Below the pieces are notes generated by a model. The model did not search any database. It was not told the DNA's origin and was given only the letters and a program-made list of their open reading frames with translations. A stretch of DNA of 64,000 nucleotides from an uncultured Campylobacter sp. (GTDB lineage Bacteria; Campylobacterota; Campylobacteria; Campylobacterales; Campylobacteraceae). The position numbers and the translations under genes were made by a program. The stretch lies in contig CAKVAF010000001.1 of assembly GCA_934718785.1 (NCBI GenBank), positions 62,001 to 126,000 on the forward strand, written 5' to 3'. Below, piece after piece: positions 17,412-28,283 of the stretch. Every line of letters begins with the position of its first letter. The stretch's first letter is position 1.

Positions 17412-18329
17412 TTAGAGCAAAAACAGCAAAAATGTGCTTAAAATCGGCATTGAGATAAAGCAAAACAAAATGCCAAAAGCCACAGCGCTCACGGCTAAAT
17501 TGGTATCCAGCTTAGCTTTCATAACCATAGCAGCAGCCAAAGTCATCGTAGGCGTGGCAGACTCGATGATAGCTACGATAGTGCTTGGCTTAAAAGACAT
17601 TTTAAAGACGAAAATGAGAGCGCAAAAAATCAAAGGCGCTAAAATCATTTTTGCAAAAATCACCACCAAAGTGCTTTTATAAGCACTTTTTATCGCACTA
17701 AAGCTAAGCCCAACTCCAATAGCAAAGAGCGCGACCGTCGTTGCTGCATTACCAAAAGAGCGCACCGGACCAAAAATAAAATCAGGAATTTCAACAATCT
17801 TAAACGCCAATCCACCTGCCAAAGCAATGAAAGGCGGAAAAGTGATAAATTTTTTCAAATTTGAAAGAAAACTTGGCTTATTTTCACTGGCTAAAGCAAG
17901 GATAAATGGACCTGCCATCGATATAGGAAGCGATGTGGCAAGCGCATCATAAAAGATGATTTCGCTGATAAAACGTGGCTCATTAGGATAGAGTCCTTCA
18001 ATGATAGGAATGCCCACAAAAAGCGTATTGCCAAAGCTTGCAAGCAAAAACATACTCACTAAAGTCGGCTTTGAAAAAGAAGCGATTTTACCCAGCACCA
18101 CCGCGATGAGACCTGCTAAAACACAGGAGCAAAGCCCCATTAAAATGAGCGCGATAAGCGTGAAGTCAAATTGCAAATGATAAGCTCTGTCAAAAATAAG
18201 ACAGGGCAATGCAAAAATGATAGCAAAATCCAAAAAAGTCCTAGATTGTCTTTGCTTCAAAACGCCGATACGCTTAGCCGCATAACCCCCACCCAAAAGC
18301 ACAAAAAGCGTGAATAAAGATGAAAACAT
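17412..18329 (-). CDS. AEC-family (auxin efflux carrier) transporter
   Basis: A 305-aa protein with about ten predicted transmembrane helices in two five-helix halves, starting GGGYAAKRIGVLKQRQSRTFLDFAI, the typical AEC/Mem_trans N-terminus. GNAATTVALFAIGVGLS in helix 6 and ATPTMTLAAAMVMKAKLD near the C-terminus are conserved family regions. Bacterial members include malate and other organic-anion carriers, so a dicarboxylate or amino-acid-related substrate is plausible but not shown. It is a single gene, with dps as its upstream minus-strand neighbour. Confidence 0.85.
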   Translation of the reverse strand: MFSSLFTLFVLLGGGYAAKRIGVLKQRQSRTFLDFAIIFALPCLIFDRAYHLQFDFTLIALILMGLCSCVLAGLIAVVLGKIASFSKPTLVSMFLLASFGNTLFVGIPIIEGLYPNEPRFISEIIFYDALATSLPISMAGPFILALASENKPSFLSNLKKFITFPPFIALAGGLAFKIVEIPDFIFGPVRSFGNAATTVALFAIGVGLSFSAIKSAYKSTLVVIFAKMILAPLIFCALIFVFKMSFKPSTIVAIIESATPTMTLAAAMVMKAKLDTNLAVSAVAFGILFCFISMPILSTFLLFLL

Positions 18330-18565
18330 ATTTTTTCTTTCGATTAATTATAAGCCTTTTTCACAGGCTTTAAAGCACCTTAAAGGCGTGATTATAATCC
18401 TTTAAACTTTAAATTTTTCTTAAATTTATACCCTTTAATGAAAATTCTAAATTTTTTAAGGGTTTGAAAGAATTTGAGCTTTAAATTTATATTTTTTCTT
18501 TATATCATAGATGAGATTTTCAAAAGCAAAATTCAAGTGATTTAAAAATTTGAAAGCATTTAAAG

Positions 18566-18594
18566 CTTAAAGTGCTTGGATGAAGCACTTTAAG
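18566..18594 (-). terminator. Hairpin terminator after dps
   Basis: Perfect 12-bp arms CTTAAAGTGCTT and AAGCACTTTAAG flank a 5-nt loop, 25 bp past the dps stop. AT-rich DNA follows on the minus strand. It is the cleanest short hairpin in the first 20 kb. Confidence 0.7.
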
Positions 18595-18619
18595 TGGTTT
18601 GAGGATTGCTTTTTAGCAA

Positions 18620-19072
18620 TTATTTCTTTTTGCAAGTGTTTTCAAGGCTGCTATCAAGCATCCAAAGAGCCTTTTCAAGCTCGGCGATTTTTTCTTGTGC
18701 AAAGGCTGAAGTCGTTGTGTCGCCATCTTTATCTGCAAGCTCATCAAGCTTTTTAAACTCTTTTAAAAGATAAGTATAATCTTTTCTTACAAACTCTAAA
18801 GCCTCACTCGCGCTAAAGCAGTCTTGATCGACTTTTGGTGTTTTAGCCGTTTTGTAAAGTTCTTCAGGGCAAATGATAGCTTTATCTTTAAGCTGCAAAA
18901 TGCGCTCAGCCAAATCATCAAAAAGCTCCGCCATTTTCTCATAAGCATCCTCAGTGTAAGAATGCACCGCGTAAAATTGAAGTCCTTTGACATTCCAGTG
19001 ATAGTTGTGAAACTTGAGCCAAAGACTGTGACTATCAGCTTGAAGCTGTTTGAGTTGTTTAATAACTGACAT
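18620..19072 (-). CDS. dps: Dps-family ferritin-like protein
   Basis: A 150-aa mini-ferritin, the usual Dps length. The ferroxidase-site helix reads [15 protein letters not shown], followed by [22 protein letters not shown] with the conserved acidic ligands. Dps dodecamers oxidise and store Fe(II) using hydrogen peroxide; in Campylobacter the protein is linked to peroxide resistance. AAAGGAG precedes the ATG. The 385-bp upstream gap holds an AT-rich promoter region, but I could not define a PerR or Fur operator with confidence. Confidence 0.93.
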   Translation of the reverse strand: MSVIKQLKQLQADSHSLWLKFHNYHWNVKGLQFYAVHSYTEDAYEKMAELFDDLAERILQLKDKAIICPEELYKTAKTPKVDQDCFSASEALEFVRKDYTYLLKEFKKLDELADKDGDTTTSAFAQEKIAELEKALWMLDSSLENTCKKK

Positions 19073-19293
19073 TTTTTCTCCTTTTGTGGTATAAATTGAT
19101 AAAATTATAGCATAAAATTCTTGTAAAGATAATTTTTTTTATTAATAAATTTTATTATTTAGAAATTTACATTTTTAAAGGCCTATTTTTAGGTAAATTC
19201 GAGTGAAAAATCAGTAAATTTTAGCTTAAAAATTTAAGCTAAAAATCTAAAAAATTTAAAATAAACTTAAAATTTAAAGCAAAATTAAGGTAA

Positions 19294-19350
19294 AAATTTG
19301 TGTAAATTTTACAAATTTATGAAATTTAATTTACGAATTTACACAAATTT
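19294..19350. repeat. 15-bp inverted repeat downstream of murB
   Basis: AAATTTGTGTAAATT (19294-19308) and its exact complement (19336-19350) are separated by 27 bp, about 110 bp past the murB stop and 220 bp upstream of dps. It may be a murB terminator or a regulatory site. The rest of the 19073-19458 gap is AT-rich with no gene seen. Confidence 0.45.
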
Positions 19351-19458
19351 AAATCAAAAGCTTTAATGAAGCCCATATCATTTAATCTTGTCTCAAAGCT
19401 AAATCTTTAAAATAAAATGTGCATTTAAATTTGCTCAAAAAGTCAATACAGCAAGCAC

Positions 19459-20238
19459 TTAAATAATAATCACTTCTTCTTCAAGCAAGATATTAAACTC
19501 TTTTAAAACGCGCTCTTTAGCTAGATTGATTAAAAACAAAGCATCATCAAAGCTAGCGCCGCCTTTGTTGATTAAAAAATTTGCGTGTTTATCACTTATC
19601 ATTGCCCTACCCTTGCTAAAGCCTTTAAGCCCCACAGCTTCTATTAAGTGGCCAGCAAAATTTCCCGGTGGATTTTTAAAAATAGAGCCAAAGCTAGCCC
19701 CACTTGGCTGATTACTCCTTGCAGCCTTTAAAGTGCTATCCTTAGTATTATCAAAGCCCTTTTCAAGCCTAAAAACTGCTTCAAAAGCTACGCCTTTAAA
19801 AGCACTTTTTCTATAAGCAAAACCTGCTTCATCTTTTAAAAGCTCTTTGTCAAAAAGGCTTAAAAAAAACAAATTTTTACTGATTTCTTCATCTTTAAGC
19901 CCTGCATTCATCTTTAAAAGCCCACCTAAAGTGCCCGGGATTTTAAGCAAAAACTCAAAGCCTTTTAAATTTTTTTCTTTAGCAAAAAGATAAATTTTTT
20001 TTGAGCTTGTCGCACAGCCTATTTTAAGGATGCATTCTTTTTCATTTTCTTCTAAAATCTCTAAAAAATCAAATTTTTTACCTAAAATTCCAAGCTCTTT
20101 TTTAGGTGCGTTGCTGATGAGTAAATTATTTGCCCCACCTATTAAAAAGCCCTTAAAATCAAGCTTTTCATTAAGCTCTAAAACTTCAAGCTTAGGACCT
20201 ATTTTAATGGCTGAGTATTTAGAAAAATCTATAATCAT
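19459..20238 (-). CDS. murB: UDP-N-acetylenolpyruvoylglucosamine reductase
   Basis: A 259-aa flavoenzyme that reduces UDP-GlcNAc-enolpyruvate to UDP-MurNAc in peptidoglycan synthesis. The FAD-binding half includes GFLIGGANNLLIS and KIPGTLGGLLKMNAG. The substrate domain carries GASFGSIFKNPPGNFAGHLIEAVGLKG with the proton-donor serine, and SDKHANFLINKGGAS. It is a short type II-like MurB, the usual form in epsilonproteobacteria. Its start overlaps the fliQ stop by a few bases, so a flagellar export gene and a cell-wall gene share a transcript, as I recall in C. jejuni. Confidence 0.94.
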   Translation of the reverse strand: MIIDFSKYSAIKIGPKLEVLELNEKLDFKGFLIGGANNLLISNAPKKELGILGKKFDFLEILEENEKECILKIGCATSSKKIYLFAKEKNLKGFEFLLKIPGTLGGLLKMNAGLKDEEISKNLFFLSLFDKELLKDEAGFAYRKSAFKGVAFEAVFRLEKGFDNTKDSTLKAARSNQPSGASFGSIFKNPPGNFAGHLIEAVGLKGFSKGRAMISDKHANFLINKGGASFDDALFLINLAKERVLKEFNILLEEEVIII

Positions 20239-20504
20239 TCTTTGATAAAAAGTGGGATTTGCTCAAAAATTTCTGTGGTAAAATCAATCATGGTATTCAT
20301 CATCCAAGGCATTAAAAAGATGAGAACGACGACTACGAGTAAAATTTTAGGCACGAAAGAAAGTGTCATTTCATTGATTTGTGTTGTAGCTTGAAAGATA
20401 GAGATGATAAGACCTGCGATGAGTCCAGCTAAAAGCATAGGCAAGGATAAAAGCAGGGTTATTTTAAAAGTTTGCACGCCTAAAGCTACTAAAGAGCTTT
20501 CCAT
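20235..20504 (-). CDS. fliQ: Flagellar type III export membrane protein FliQ
   Basis: An 89-aa protein with two membrane helices (TLLLSLPMLLAGLIAGLIISIFQATTQI and FVPKILLVVVVLIFLMPWMM), matching the FliQ length and the conserved FQATTQINE. It is part of the FliPQR export gate at the base of the flagellum. I start it at ATG 20504, preceded by AGGAG, rather than at the adjacent GTG. fliR lies elsewhere in the window (33.1-33.9 kb). Confidence 0.95.
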   Translation of the reverse strand: MESSLVALGVQTFKITLLLSLPMLLAGLIAGLIISIFQATTQINEMTLSFVPKILLVVVVLIFLMPWMMNTMIDFTTEIFEQIPLFIKE

Positions 20505-20635
20505 CACTTCTCCTAAACTAAAAGTTAAATCATAACATAAAATGCTGAATTTAGCAAATTTTTGCGCTTTTTTAAGCCTTTTTGCAAATTTTTAAAGCAA
20601 ATAAAATTTCGTGTTTAAAATCAAAAATTCTAAAA

Positions 20636-20831
20636 TTTCACAAGTAAATTTAAGAATTTCACAGAATTTTTAAAGTTTTTTAATGAAATTTAAGATAAAA
20701 TAAACTTTTGATTTAAAAAGGCTTTTTAAAAAAATAAAAGGCTTAAAAAATGTGAAATAATGTGAAAAAAGCATTTTTAAATTTCACAGCACAAAGGATG
20801 ATATAATAAGACTTTGAAAAAGAATTTCACA
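20636..20831. other. Cluster of TTTCACA boxes: candidate DnaA-binding region or origin
   Basis: Six copies of TTTCACA or its complement lie within 196 bp upstream of dnaN: forward at 20636, 20657, 20782 and 20825, reverse at 20751 and 20761. Pair spacings of 21 and 10 bp fit the helical repeat. An AT-rich stretch (20664-20750) between the two box groups could act as an unwinding element. The 5'-TTCAC core is, to my knowledge, the DnaA-box core in Campylobacter and Helicobacter. Two TATAAT hexamers (20802, 20848) probably belong to the dnaN promoters. Confidence 0.6.
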
Positions 20832-20886
20832 TTTTCAATACACTTATTATAATAAAAAATTTTAGAATTAAATTGAAGGAGAAAAA

Positions 20887-21954
20887 ATGAAGCTCAGCAT
20901 CAACAAAAATGCCCTTGAAGCTGCGATAAATCTTTGCAATGCTTATGTGGATAAAAAAGATTCTAGTGCTATCACTTCGCATTTGCTCTTTGAAGCGAGC
21001 GAAGATAAACTCATCATCAAAGCCACAGACTATGAAATTGGCCTAAGCTATAAGCTAAAAAAGATAAAAATTGAAAGCACAGGCTTTGCCACGGTTAATA
21101 GCAAAATGATCGCTGATACTATAAAGAATTTAAATAATGAATATATCGTGCTTGAGAGCATTGATAACTCACTTTTCATCCGTCAAAAAAGCACCAAATA
21201 TAAATTGCCAATGTTTAATTATGAAGACTTTCCAACTTTTCCACAAACTGAAGACAAGCACCAATTAGACTTAGACTCTAGTGATTTAAGCCGCAGCCTT
21301 AAAAAAATCTTACCTACCATTGACACAAACAATCCAAAATACTCACTAAATGGTGCTTTGCTTGATGTAAAAACAGATAGAATTAACTTCGTCGGCACAG
21401 ATACCAAACGTCTTGCCATTTATACATTGCATAAGCAAAATTCAAATGAATTTGCCATTTCTATCCCGCGAAAAGCCATCACAGAAATGCAAAAGCTCTT
21501 TTATGAAAAAACTCAGCTTTTCTATGATGAAAATGTTTTAATCGCTAAAAATGATAATTTCGAGTTTTTCACAAAGCTCATTAATGATAAATTCCCTGAT
21601 TATGAGCGCGTTATACCTAAGCAAATTAATCAAAGCTTTAGCTTTAAAACTGAAGATTTTTTAGACAGCCTTAAAAAAATCTCAGTTGTAGCTGAAAAGA
21701 TGAAACTTCATTTTACACCAAATAAAATCATCTTTGAGGGCATCAGTGATGATAATATCGAAGCAAAGACCGAGCTTGAACTTGAACTTAATGTGAGTGA
21801 AAATTTTTCAATCAATTTAAAAATTAAATTTTTCTTAGACTTTTTAAATTCCATTGAAACAGAAGAATTTTCAATGCTGATTAATGAGCCAAATTTAAGC
21901 TTTATCTTACAAAGTGAAGATTTACAAACGATCATTATGCCGGTGATTTTATAG
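20887..21954 (+). CDS. dnaN: DNA polymerase III beta subunit (sliding clamp)
   Basis: A 355-aa protein with the three-domain beta-clamp pattern: MKLSINKNALEAAINLCN, ...DTIKNLNNEYIVLES..., FVGTDTKRLAIYTL and terminal LQTIIMPVIL, matching the conserved clamp C-terminus. It encircles DNA and tethers the replicative polymerase. AAGGAG precedes the ATG. In most relatives dnaA is directly upstream, but here the upstream genes are fliQ and murB on the other strand. gyrB follows after two small membrane ORFs. Confidence 0.96.
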   Translation: MKLSINKNALEAAINLCNAYVDKKDSSAITSHLLFEASEDKLIIKATDYEIGLSYKLKKIKIESTGFATVNSKMIADTIKNLNNEYIVLESIDNSLFIRQKSTKYKLPMFNYEDFPTFPQTEDKHQLDLDSSDLSRSLKKILPTIDTNNPKYSLNGALLDVKTDRINFVGTDTKRLAIYTLHKQNSNEFAISIPRKAITEMQKLFYEKTQLFYDENVLIAKNDNFEFFTKLINDKFPDYERVIPKQINQSFSFKTEDFLDSLKKISVVAEKMKLHFTPNKIIFEGISDDNIEAKTELELELNVSENFSINLKIKFFLDFLNSIETEEFSMLINEPNLSFILQSEDLQTIIMPVIL

Positions 21955-21983
21955 TTTAATAAAATTAAGTCATCAAAGAATGA

Positions 21984-22222
21984 ATGAAAAGATTAAGGCT
22001 CAAATATTTACTAAAAACCGAGCTTGATTTGATCAAGCAATTTTTTACGACTTTGATCGTGTTAAATGCGGGTGTAATAGGCTTTTTGTTTTTAAATTAT
22101 AAAGTTAATTCTTTAATTTCAAATATTTGTGTTATATTTGTAATCATAGCCTTAAGTATCGTTTTTATCGCTTTGCTTATTCGCTCGATTAAAATTTTAA
22201 ATACAATGAAAGGATTAGTAAA

Positions 22223-22226
<4 letters not shown>
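21984..22226 (+). CDS. Small membrane protein, unknown function
   Basis: An 80-aa protein with a basic N-terminus (MKRLRLKYLLKTELDLIKQFF) and two predicted membrane helices (about residues 24-42 and 47-66). It sits 29 bp after dnaN and overlaps the next 30-codon ORF by 4 nt (ATGA). I recognise no family. Position between dnaN and gyrB suggests cotranscription with them, not a replication role. Confidence 0.6.
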
Positions 22227-24671
<2,445 letters not shown>

Positions 24672-24749
24672 TACAGATAACAGATTATGAAATACAAATA
24701 GCAGATTGTAGATTATAAAAAGCAAAATGCTCTTTGTAAAGGATATAAA

Positions 24750-25958
24750 TTGAGTTTTTTATTAAGCCTTAAATCAAGCCTTTTAAATTTAAGCTACAAA
24801 AAAATTCTTTTTTTTATCTTAAGTTTTGATTTACTTGCCTTAATTTACGGCTCTAGCTCTTTAAGCATAGGAGCTGATGAGGCTAGAGCCTTTTATTTGC
24901 AGGATAGTTTTGCAAGCTTTTTAGCAAAACTGAGCGTTTTAGCCTTAGGGCAAAATGATTTTGCCCTACGCCTACCCTTTTTAATCTTACATTTTTTATC
25001 CTGCCTTTTACTCTATGCCCTAGCTTTAAAAACGCTTAAAAGGCAAAAAGACGCGCTTTTTAGCCTTTTGCTTTTTATTTTACTGCCTGCTACGCCTGCT
25101 TCTGCGATTTTGCTTAATAATGCATCTTTGATGATTTTTCTAAGCCTTGCTATAATTTGTGCTTATGAGTATGATAAAAAATGGCTTTTTTACACACTTT
25201 TAATCCTAGCTTTTTTCGTTGAAAAGTCCTTTTTTATCCTTTATCTAGCCCTTTTTATTTATGGCTTTTATAAAAAAGACTTTTTTATGCTCGGTTTTAA
25301 TCTCGCCTTTTTAGCCCTTAGCCTTTATATCTACGGCTATGAGAGCAGCGGTAAGCCAAAAAGCTATTTTTTAGAGACCTTAGGAGTTTTTGTAGCTTGC
25401 TTTTCTCCCTTAGTTTTTGCTTATTTTTTTTATGTCATTTATAGGCTTTTCAAAGCTAAAAATAAGTCCTTGCTTTATTTTATCATCACTACGACCTTTA
25501 TTTTTTGCCTACTTTTAAGTCTTAGACAAAGGCTTCATTTAGAGGATTTTCTACCCTTTTGCGTCATTTGCACCCCACTTTTAATCTCTACTTTAATGCA
25601 TTCTTATAGAGTGAGAATGCCAAATTTACGCTTTGGATACAATGTTTTCATTCAAACAAGCCTTGTTTTTTTAGTGCTTTGCTATTTAGCAATTATCTTT
25701 AATAGCCTTTTATATAAATTTTGGGATAAAAACTTTGCTAGCAATTATCATTTTGCAAAAGAACTTGCTTTTGAGCTTAAAAAAAGGGGCGTTAGGGCTA
25801 TAAAAAGCGATGATGATATGCAAATGAGGCTTAAATTTTATGGTATAAGAAAAAGTTCTGCTCTAATTTTAAGGCAAAGCGGGGCTAAAAATGCTGATTT
25901 TAGCGTAAGCGTGGGTGGCTTTAAGCGCTATTATAGCTTAAAAACTAGCGATGAATAA
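24750..25958 (+). CDS. GT39/ArnT-like polytopic membrane protein
   Basis: A 402-aa protein with about ten predicted membrane helices. An early acidic motif after helix 1 (SLSIGADEARAFYLQDSF), helix-2-region LGQNDFALRLPFLI and RLHLEDFLPF are typical of GT-C fold glycosyltransferases of the GT39/PMT_2 type, which use polyprenyl-phosphate sugars. The acceptor is unknown. The start is TTG 24750 with AAAGGA 6 nt upstream. The stop overlaps the next gene by 8 nt, and that gene encodes a pseudopilin, so glycosylation of a surface or competence component is possible but unsupported. Confidence 0.6.
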   Translation: MSFLLSLKSSLLNLSYKKILFFILSFDLLALIYGSSSLSIGADEARAFYLQDSFASFLAKLSVLALGQNDFALRLPFLILHFLSCLLLYALALKTLKRQKDALFSLLLFILLPATPASAILLNNASLMIFLSLAIICAYEYDKKWLFYTLLILAFFVEKSFFILYLALFIYGFYKKDFFMLGFNLAFLALSLYIYGYESSGKPKSYFLETLGVFVACFSPLVFAYFFYVIYRLFKAKNKSLLYFIITTTFIFCLLLSLRQRLHLEDFLPFCVICTPLLISTLMHSYRVRMPNLRFGYNVFIQTSLVFLVLCYLAIIFNSLLYKFWDKNFASNYHFAKELAFELKKRGVRAIKSDDDMQMRLKFYGIRKSSALILRQSGAKNADFSVSVGGFKRYYSLKTSDE

Positions 25959-26745
25959 GCTTAGTCAAAAGGCTAAATTTAGCTTTAAATTTGCCCCAGC
26001 TTTTTCACTGCTCGAGCTTGTTTTGGTGCTTTTTATAATAAGCCTTATTTTTTCACTTGTGAATTTAAACTTAAAGCCAGTAAATAAACTAGAGCTCGCC
26101 GCAAAGCAAATTTTAAAAGATTTAGCTTATACAAGGGCTTTAGCCTTAATGCAAGGAAGCTTTAGAAGCAATGAGAGCTTAGTTGCTAGCAAGGATGAGT
26201 GGTTTAAGGCTCGTTGGCAGCTTTATTTCATCAACTCAAAAGCAACAAATCATCATCAAACTTATACCATTTTTTTAGATAAAAACGGAGACGGAAATGC
26301 AAACATAGGTAAGAAAAATGTGAATTTAGATAGAGAAATTGCTGTGGATATTATAAATAATGCTAAATTAATGAACTCAGGGCAAAGTGGCGTCATCGAT
26401 GAGAGCGATTTAAAAGCCAATGCGCGTTTTAATATAGAGCGAAATTTTGGCGTTAAAGATGTGCAGCTTTTTAAAGCCTGCGCGGGCAAAAGCACCAAGG
26501 TGACTAGAATCATCTTTGATGATTTAGGCAGGCTTTATCTGCCCTTAAAAGATGCTGATTTTGCCTATGAAAAGATCCTTTATAAAGAGGATAATGAGTG
26601 CATTCTTAGGCTTTCAAGCAAGGAAAAAAGCCTTTGCCTAAGCATTGATACGCTAAGCGGACAGGCTGATTTTGTGCCTTTTACAAATTCCAAACAAATG
26701 ATTTTTTATAAAAACAAATATCAAAAATGCGAAGATTTAAGCTGA
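25951..26745 (+). CDS. Type II secretion/competence-type pseudopilin
   Basis: A 264-aa protein with a class III signal: basic leader (MNKLSQKAKFSFKFAPA) then FSLLELVLVLFIISLIFSL, with the Glu5 needed for methylation and assembly. The leader residue before Phe is Ala rather than the usual Gly. The rest is a globular periplasmic domain with paired cysteines near the end (CILRL...CLSID...KCEDLS). Campylobacter uses such pseudopilins for natural transformation; the specific homologue is not identified. Confidence 0.75.
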   Translation: MNKLSQKAKFSFKFAPAFSLLELVLVLFIISLIFSLVNLNLKPVNKLELAAKQILKDLAYTRALALMQGSFRSNESLVASKDEWFKARWQLYFINSKATNHHQTYTIFLDKNGDGNANIGKKNVNLDREIAVDIINNAKLMNSGQSGVIDESDLKANARFNIERNFGVKDVQLFKACAGKSTKVTRIIFDDLGRLYLPLKDADFAYEKILYKEDNECILRLSSKEKSLCLSIDTLSGQADFVPFTNSKQMIFYKNKYQKCEDLS

Positions 26746-26788
26746 GTGCAAAAAAATAACACAAAGTAGAATTTTATAGAATTTAAAA

Positions 26789-26816
26789 TCACAAAACCGT
26801 GGCGCGAGTTTTGTGA
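26789..26816. repeat. GC-core palindromic repeat with long stem, copy 3
   Basis: AATCACAAAAC and GTTTTGTGATT form perfect 11-bp arms (about 26788-26798 and 26808-26818) around the core CGTGGCGCG, about 45 bp after the pseudopilin stop. This copy could act as a terminator. No gene is seen in the rest of the 26746-27004 gap. Confidence 0.7.
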
Positions 26817-26945
26817 TTAAGAAATTTAATATAAATTTAAAGAGTAAATTAAAAGCCAAAACATCTCTAATCAGCAAATTTTGCGAGCAAATTTTATCTT
26901 CCCAGCTTTTTTTTACTTAAATTTAGCTGAAATTTCAAATTTCCC

Positions 26946-26976
26946 TTGACAAGATTTTTTCTTTTTTTGTTATAAT
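26946..26976 (+). promoter_or_regulatory. Strong promoter of the 108-aa membrane protein gene
   Basis: A consensus -35 TTGACA (26946-26951) and -10 TATAAT (26971-26976) with a 19-bp T-rich spacer, 29 bp upstream of the ATG at 27005. A perfect -35 is rare in Campylobacter, so this gene may be strongly expressed, or a MerR-type factor may be needed because of the 19-bp spacing. Confidence 0.65.
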
Positions 26977-27004
26977 ACGCTACATTTTTAAAAAAGGATT
27001 TACA

Positions 27005-27331
27005 ATGAGTGTAGAACAAACAAATATCAGTGTAAAGGTGGATAGCGACTCAAGCGGAATTATTGCTGTGCTTTTGTCTTTTTTCTTTGGTTGCTTTGGC
27101 TTCTTTTTTGCCACTTGGCTCGTGGGAAAATGGGGATTTATCAAAAGCTTGTTGGTGAGCATTGTATTTTTTATCTTTTTGCTTTTGGGCTTTTTCTTGC
27201 CAGTTATTGGCTGGTTTATTATCCTGCCTGTTACTTATATTGTGATGCTCATCGTAGCTTATAAATCGTGTCAAAATCATAATGTTGAAATTAAAATGCC
27301 AACAATAGAAAAAACGACAAATCAAAGCTAA
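27005..27331 (+). CDS. Small membrane protein, unknown function (TM2-like layout)
   Basis: A 108-aa protein: polar N-terminus (about 18 residues), then hydrophobic helices around residues 19-35, 45-65 and 68-85, and a polar tail with one Cys. The GCFGFFFATWLVGKWGFIKSL region has the short Gly/Trp-rich turn seen in TM2-domain proteins, but the match is loose. AAAAAGGA precedes the ATG. A near-consensus promoter lies upstream. I assign no function. Confidence 0.65.
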   Translation: MSVEQTNISVKVDSDSSGIIAVLLSFFFGCFGFFFATWLVGKWGFIKSLLVSIVFFIFLLLGFFLPVIGWFIILPVTYIVMLIVAYKSCQNHNVEIKMPTIEKTTNQS

Positions 27332-27354
27332 ATTTCTCAGGGCTTAATTTTGCG

Positions 27355-27492
27355 CGTCATTGCAAGACTTTGCGCTAGCAAAGGCGCGGTAATTTATTAT
27401 TTAAATTTGCTATTAAATTATGGATTGCTTCGCTACGCTCGCAATGACGCGGAAAAATTTAAATCATTAATTTCAAACGCTCGCAATGACGC
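27355..27492. mobile_element. CGTCATTGCGAG-type repeat element, copy B
   Basis: CGTCATTGCAAG at the left and CTCGCAATGACG (ending 27449) at the right bound a ~95-bp unit; a further half-unit CGCTCGCAATGACGC follows at 27478-27492. The internal stretch AAATTATGGATTGCTTCGC is shared with copy D. A 71-codon reading through it (with YARNDA and NARNDA) is repeat-derived and not a gene. Confidence 0.72.
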
Positions 27493-27520
27493 ATTTATTA
27501 AATTTCTAATTAAATTCTAC

Positions 27521-27540
27521 AAAACTTGCACCACTGTTTT
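27521..27540. repeat. 20-bp palindromic repeat, decayed copy 4
   Basis: AAAACTTGCACCACTGTTTT equals the family form AAAACTCGCGCCGCTGTTTT with three transitions (C to T or G to A), as expected for an old copy. It lies in the 27332-27647 gap upstream of the carbonic anhydrase gene. Confidence 0.6.
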
Positions 27541-27647
27541 GCAATTTACATTCAAATTTCTATAAAATTTCTTATTCTCTCAACTATTTTTCTGGTTTAA
27601 AAAGCATTTTAAAAATTTAGATATAATCACATTTTAAAGGATTTAAA

Positions 27648-28283
27648 ATGCGAAATTTAATCAAAGGCGCGCTTAAGTTTATGCAAGAAGACTTTAAAGA
27701 GCATAAAGAGCTTTTTAAAAGCCTAAAAGATAGGCAAAATCCACACACTTTATTTATCGGCTGTTCTGACTCGCGCGTGATTCCTAATTTAATCACAAAC
27801 ACAGGTCCGGGCGAGCTTTTTGTCGTGCGCAATATCGCAAATATCGTGCCGCCTTACCGCGTGAGTGATGATTTTTTAGCTACAACCTCAGCCATAGAAT
27901 ATGCATTAAATTCCTTACACATCAAAAATATCATCGTTTGTGGCCACAGCAACTGCGGGGGCTGTGAAGCGCTTTATTATGAGCCAGATGAGTTTTTAAG
28001 CAGTCCAAATGTCAAAACTTGGCTTTCACTGCTTCATCATATCAAAGAAGAAGTGCTCAGTCTAAGCAGCACAAATCAAGACCTAGCAATGCGCTCGTGG
28101 CTTACTGAAAAGCTCAATTTGCTCAATTCTTTGCAAAATTTATTCACCTATCCGGGCATTCAAAAAGCGCTTGAAGAAAGGCAAATTGAATTGCATGCGT
28201 GGTATTATATCATCGAAACGGGTGAAATTTATGAGTATGATTTAAATCAAAAAAATTTCATTTTAATTCAGGAGAAAAAATGA
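27648..28283 (+). CDS. Beta-class carbonic anhydrase
   Basis: A 211-aa zinc enzyme interconverting CO2 and bicarbonate. Zinc ligands and the catalytic dyad are visible: C39 and D41-x-R43 in FIGCSDSRV, then H100 and C103 in GHSNCGGC. AAAGGA lies 6 nt before the ATG. It overlaps the MscS-type gene by 4 nt, the same pairing I recall for canB and its neighbour in C. jejuni. It probably helps growth at low CO2. Confidence 0.94.
   Translation: MRNLIKGALKFMQEDFKEHKELFKSLKDRQNPHTLFIGCSDSRVIPNLITNTGPGELFVVRNIANIVPPYRVSDDFLATTSAIEYALNSLHIKNIIVCGHSNCGGCEALYYEPDEFLSSPNVKTWLSLLHHIKEEVLSLSSTNQDLAMRSWLTEKLNLLNSLQNLFTYPGIQKALEERQIELHAWYYIIETGEIYEYDLNQKNFILIQEKK

Noticed and set aside
27350..27565. 71-codon + strand reading with LLRYARNDA and NARNDAF
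   Set aside because: It is the translation of a CGTCATTGCGAG repeat element, a common source of false ORFs; no ribosome binding site supports it.
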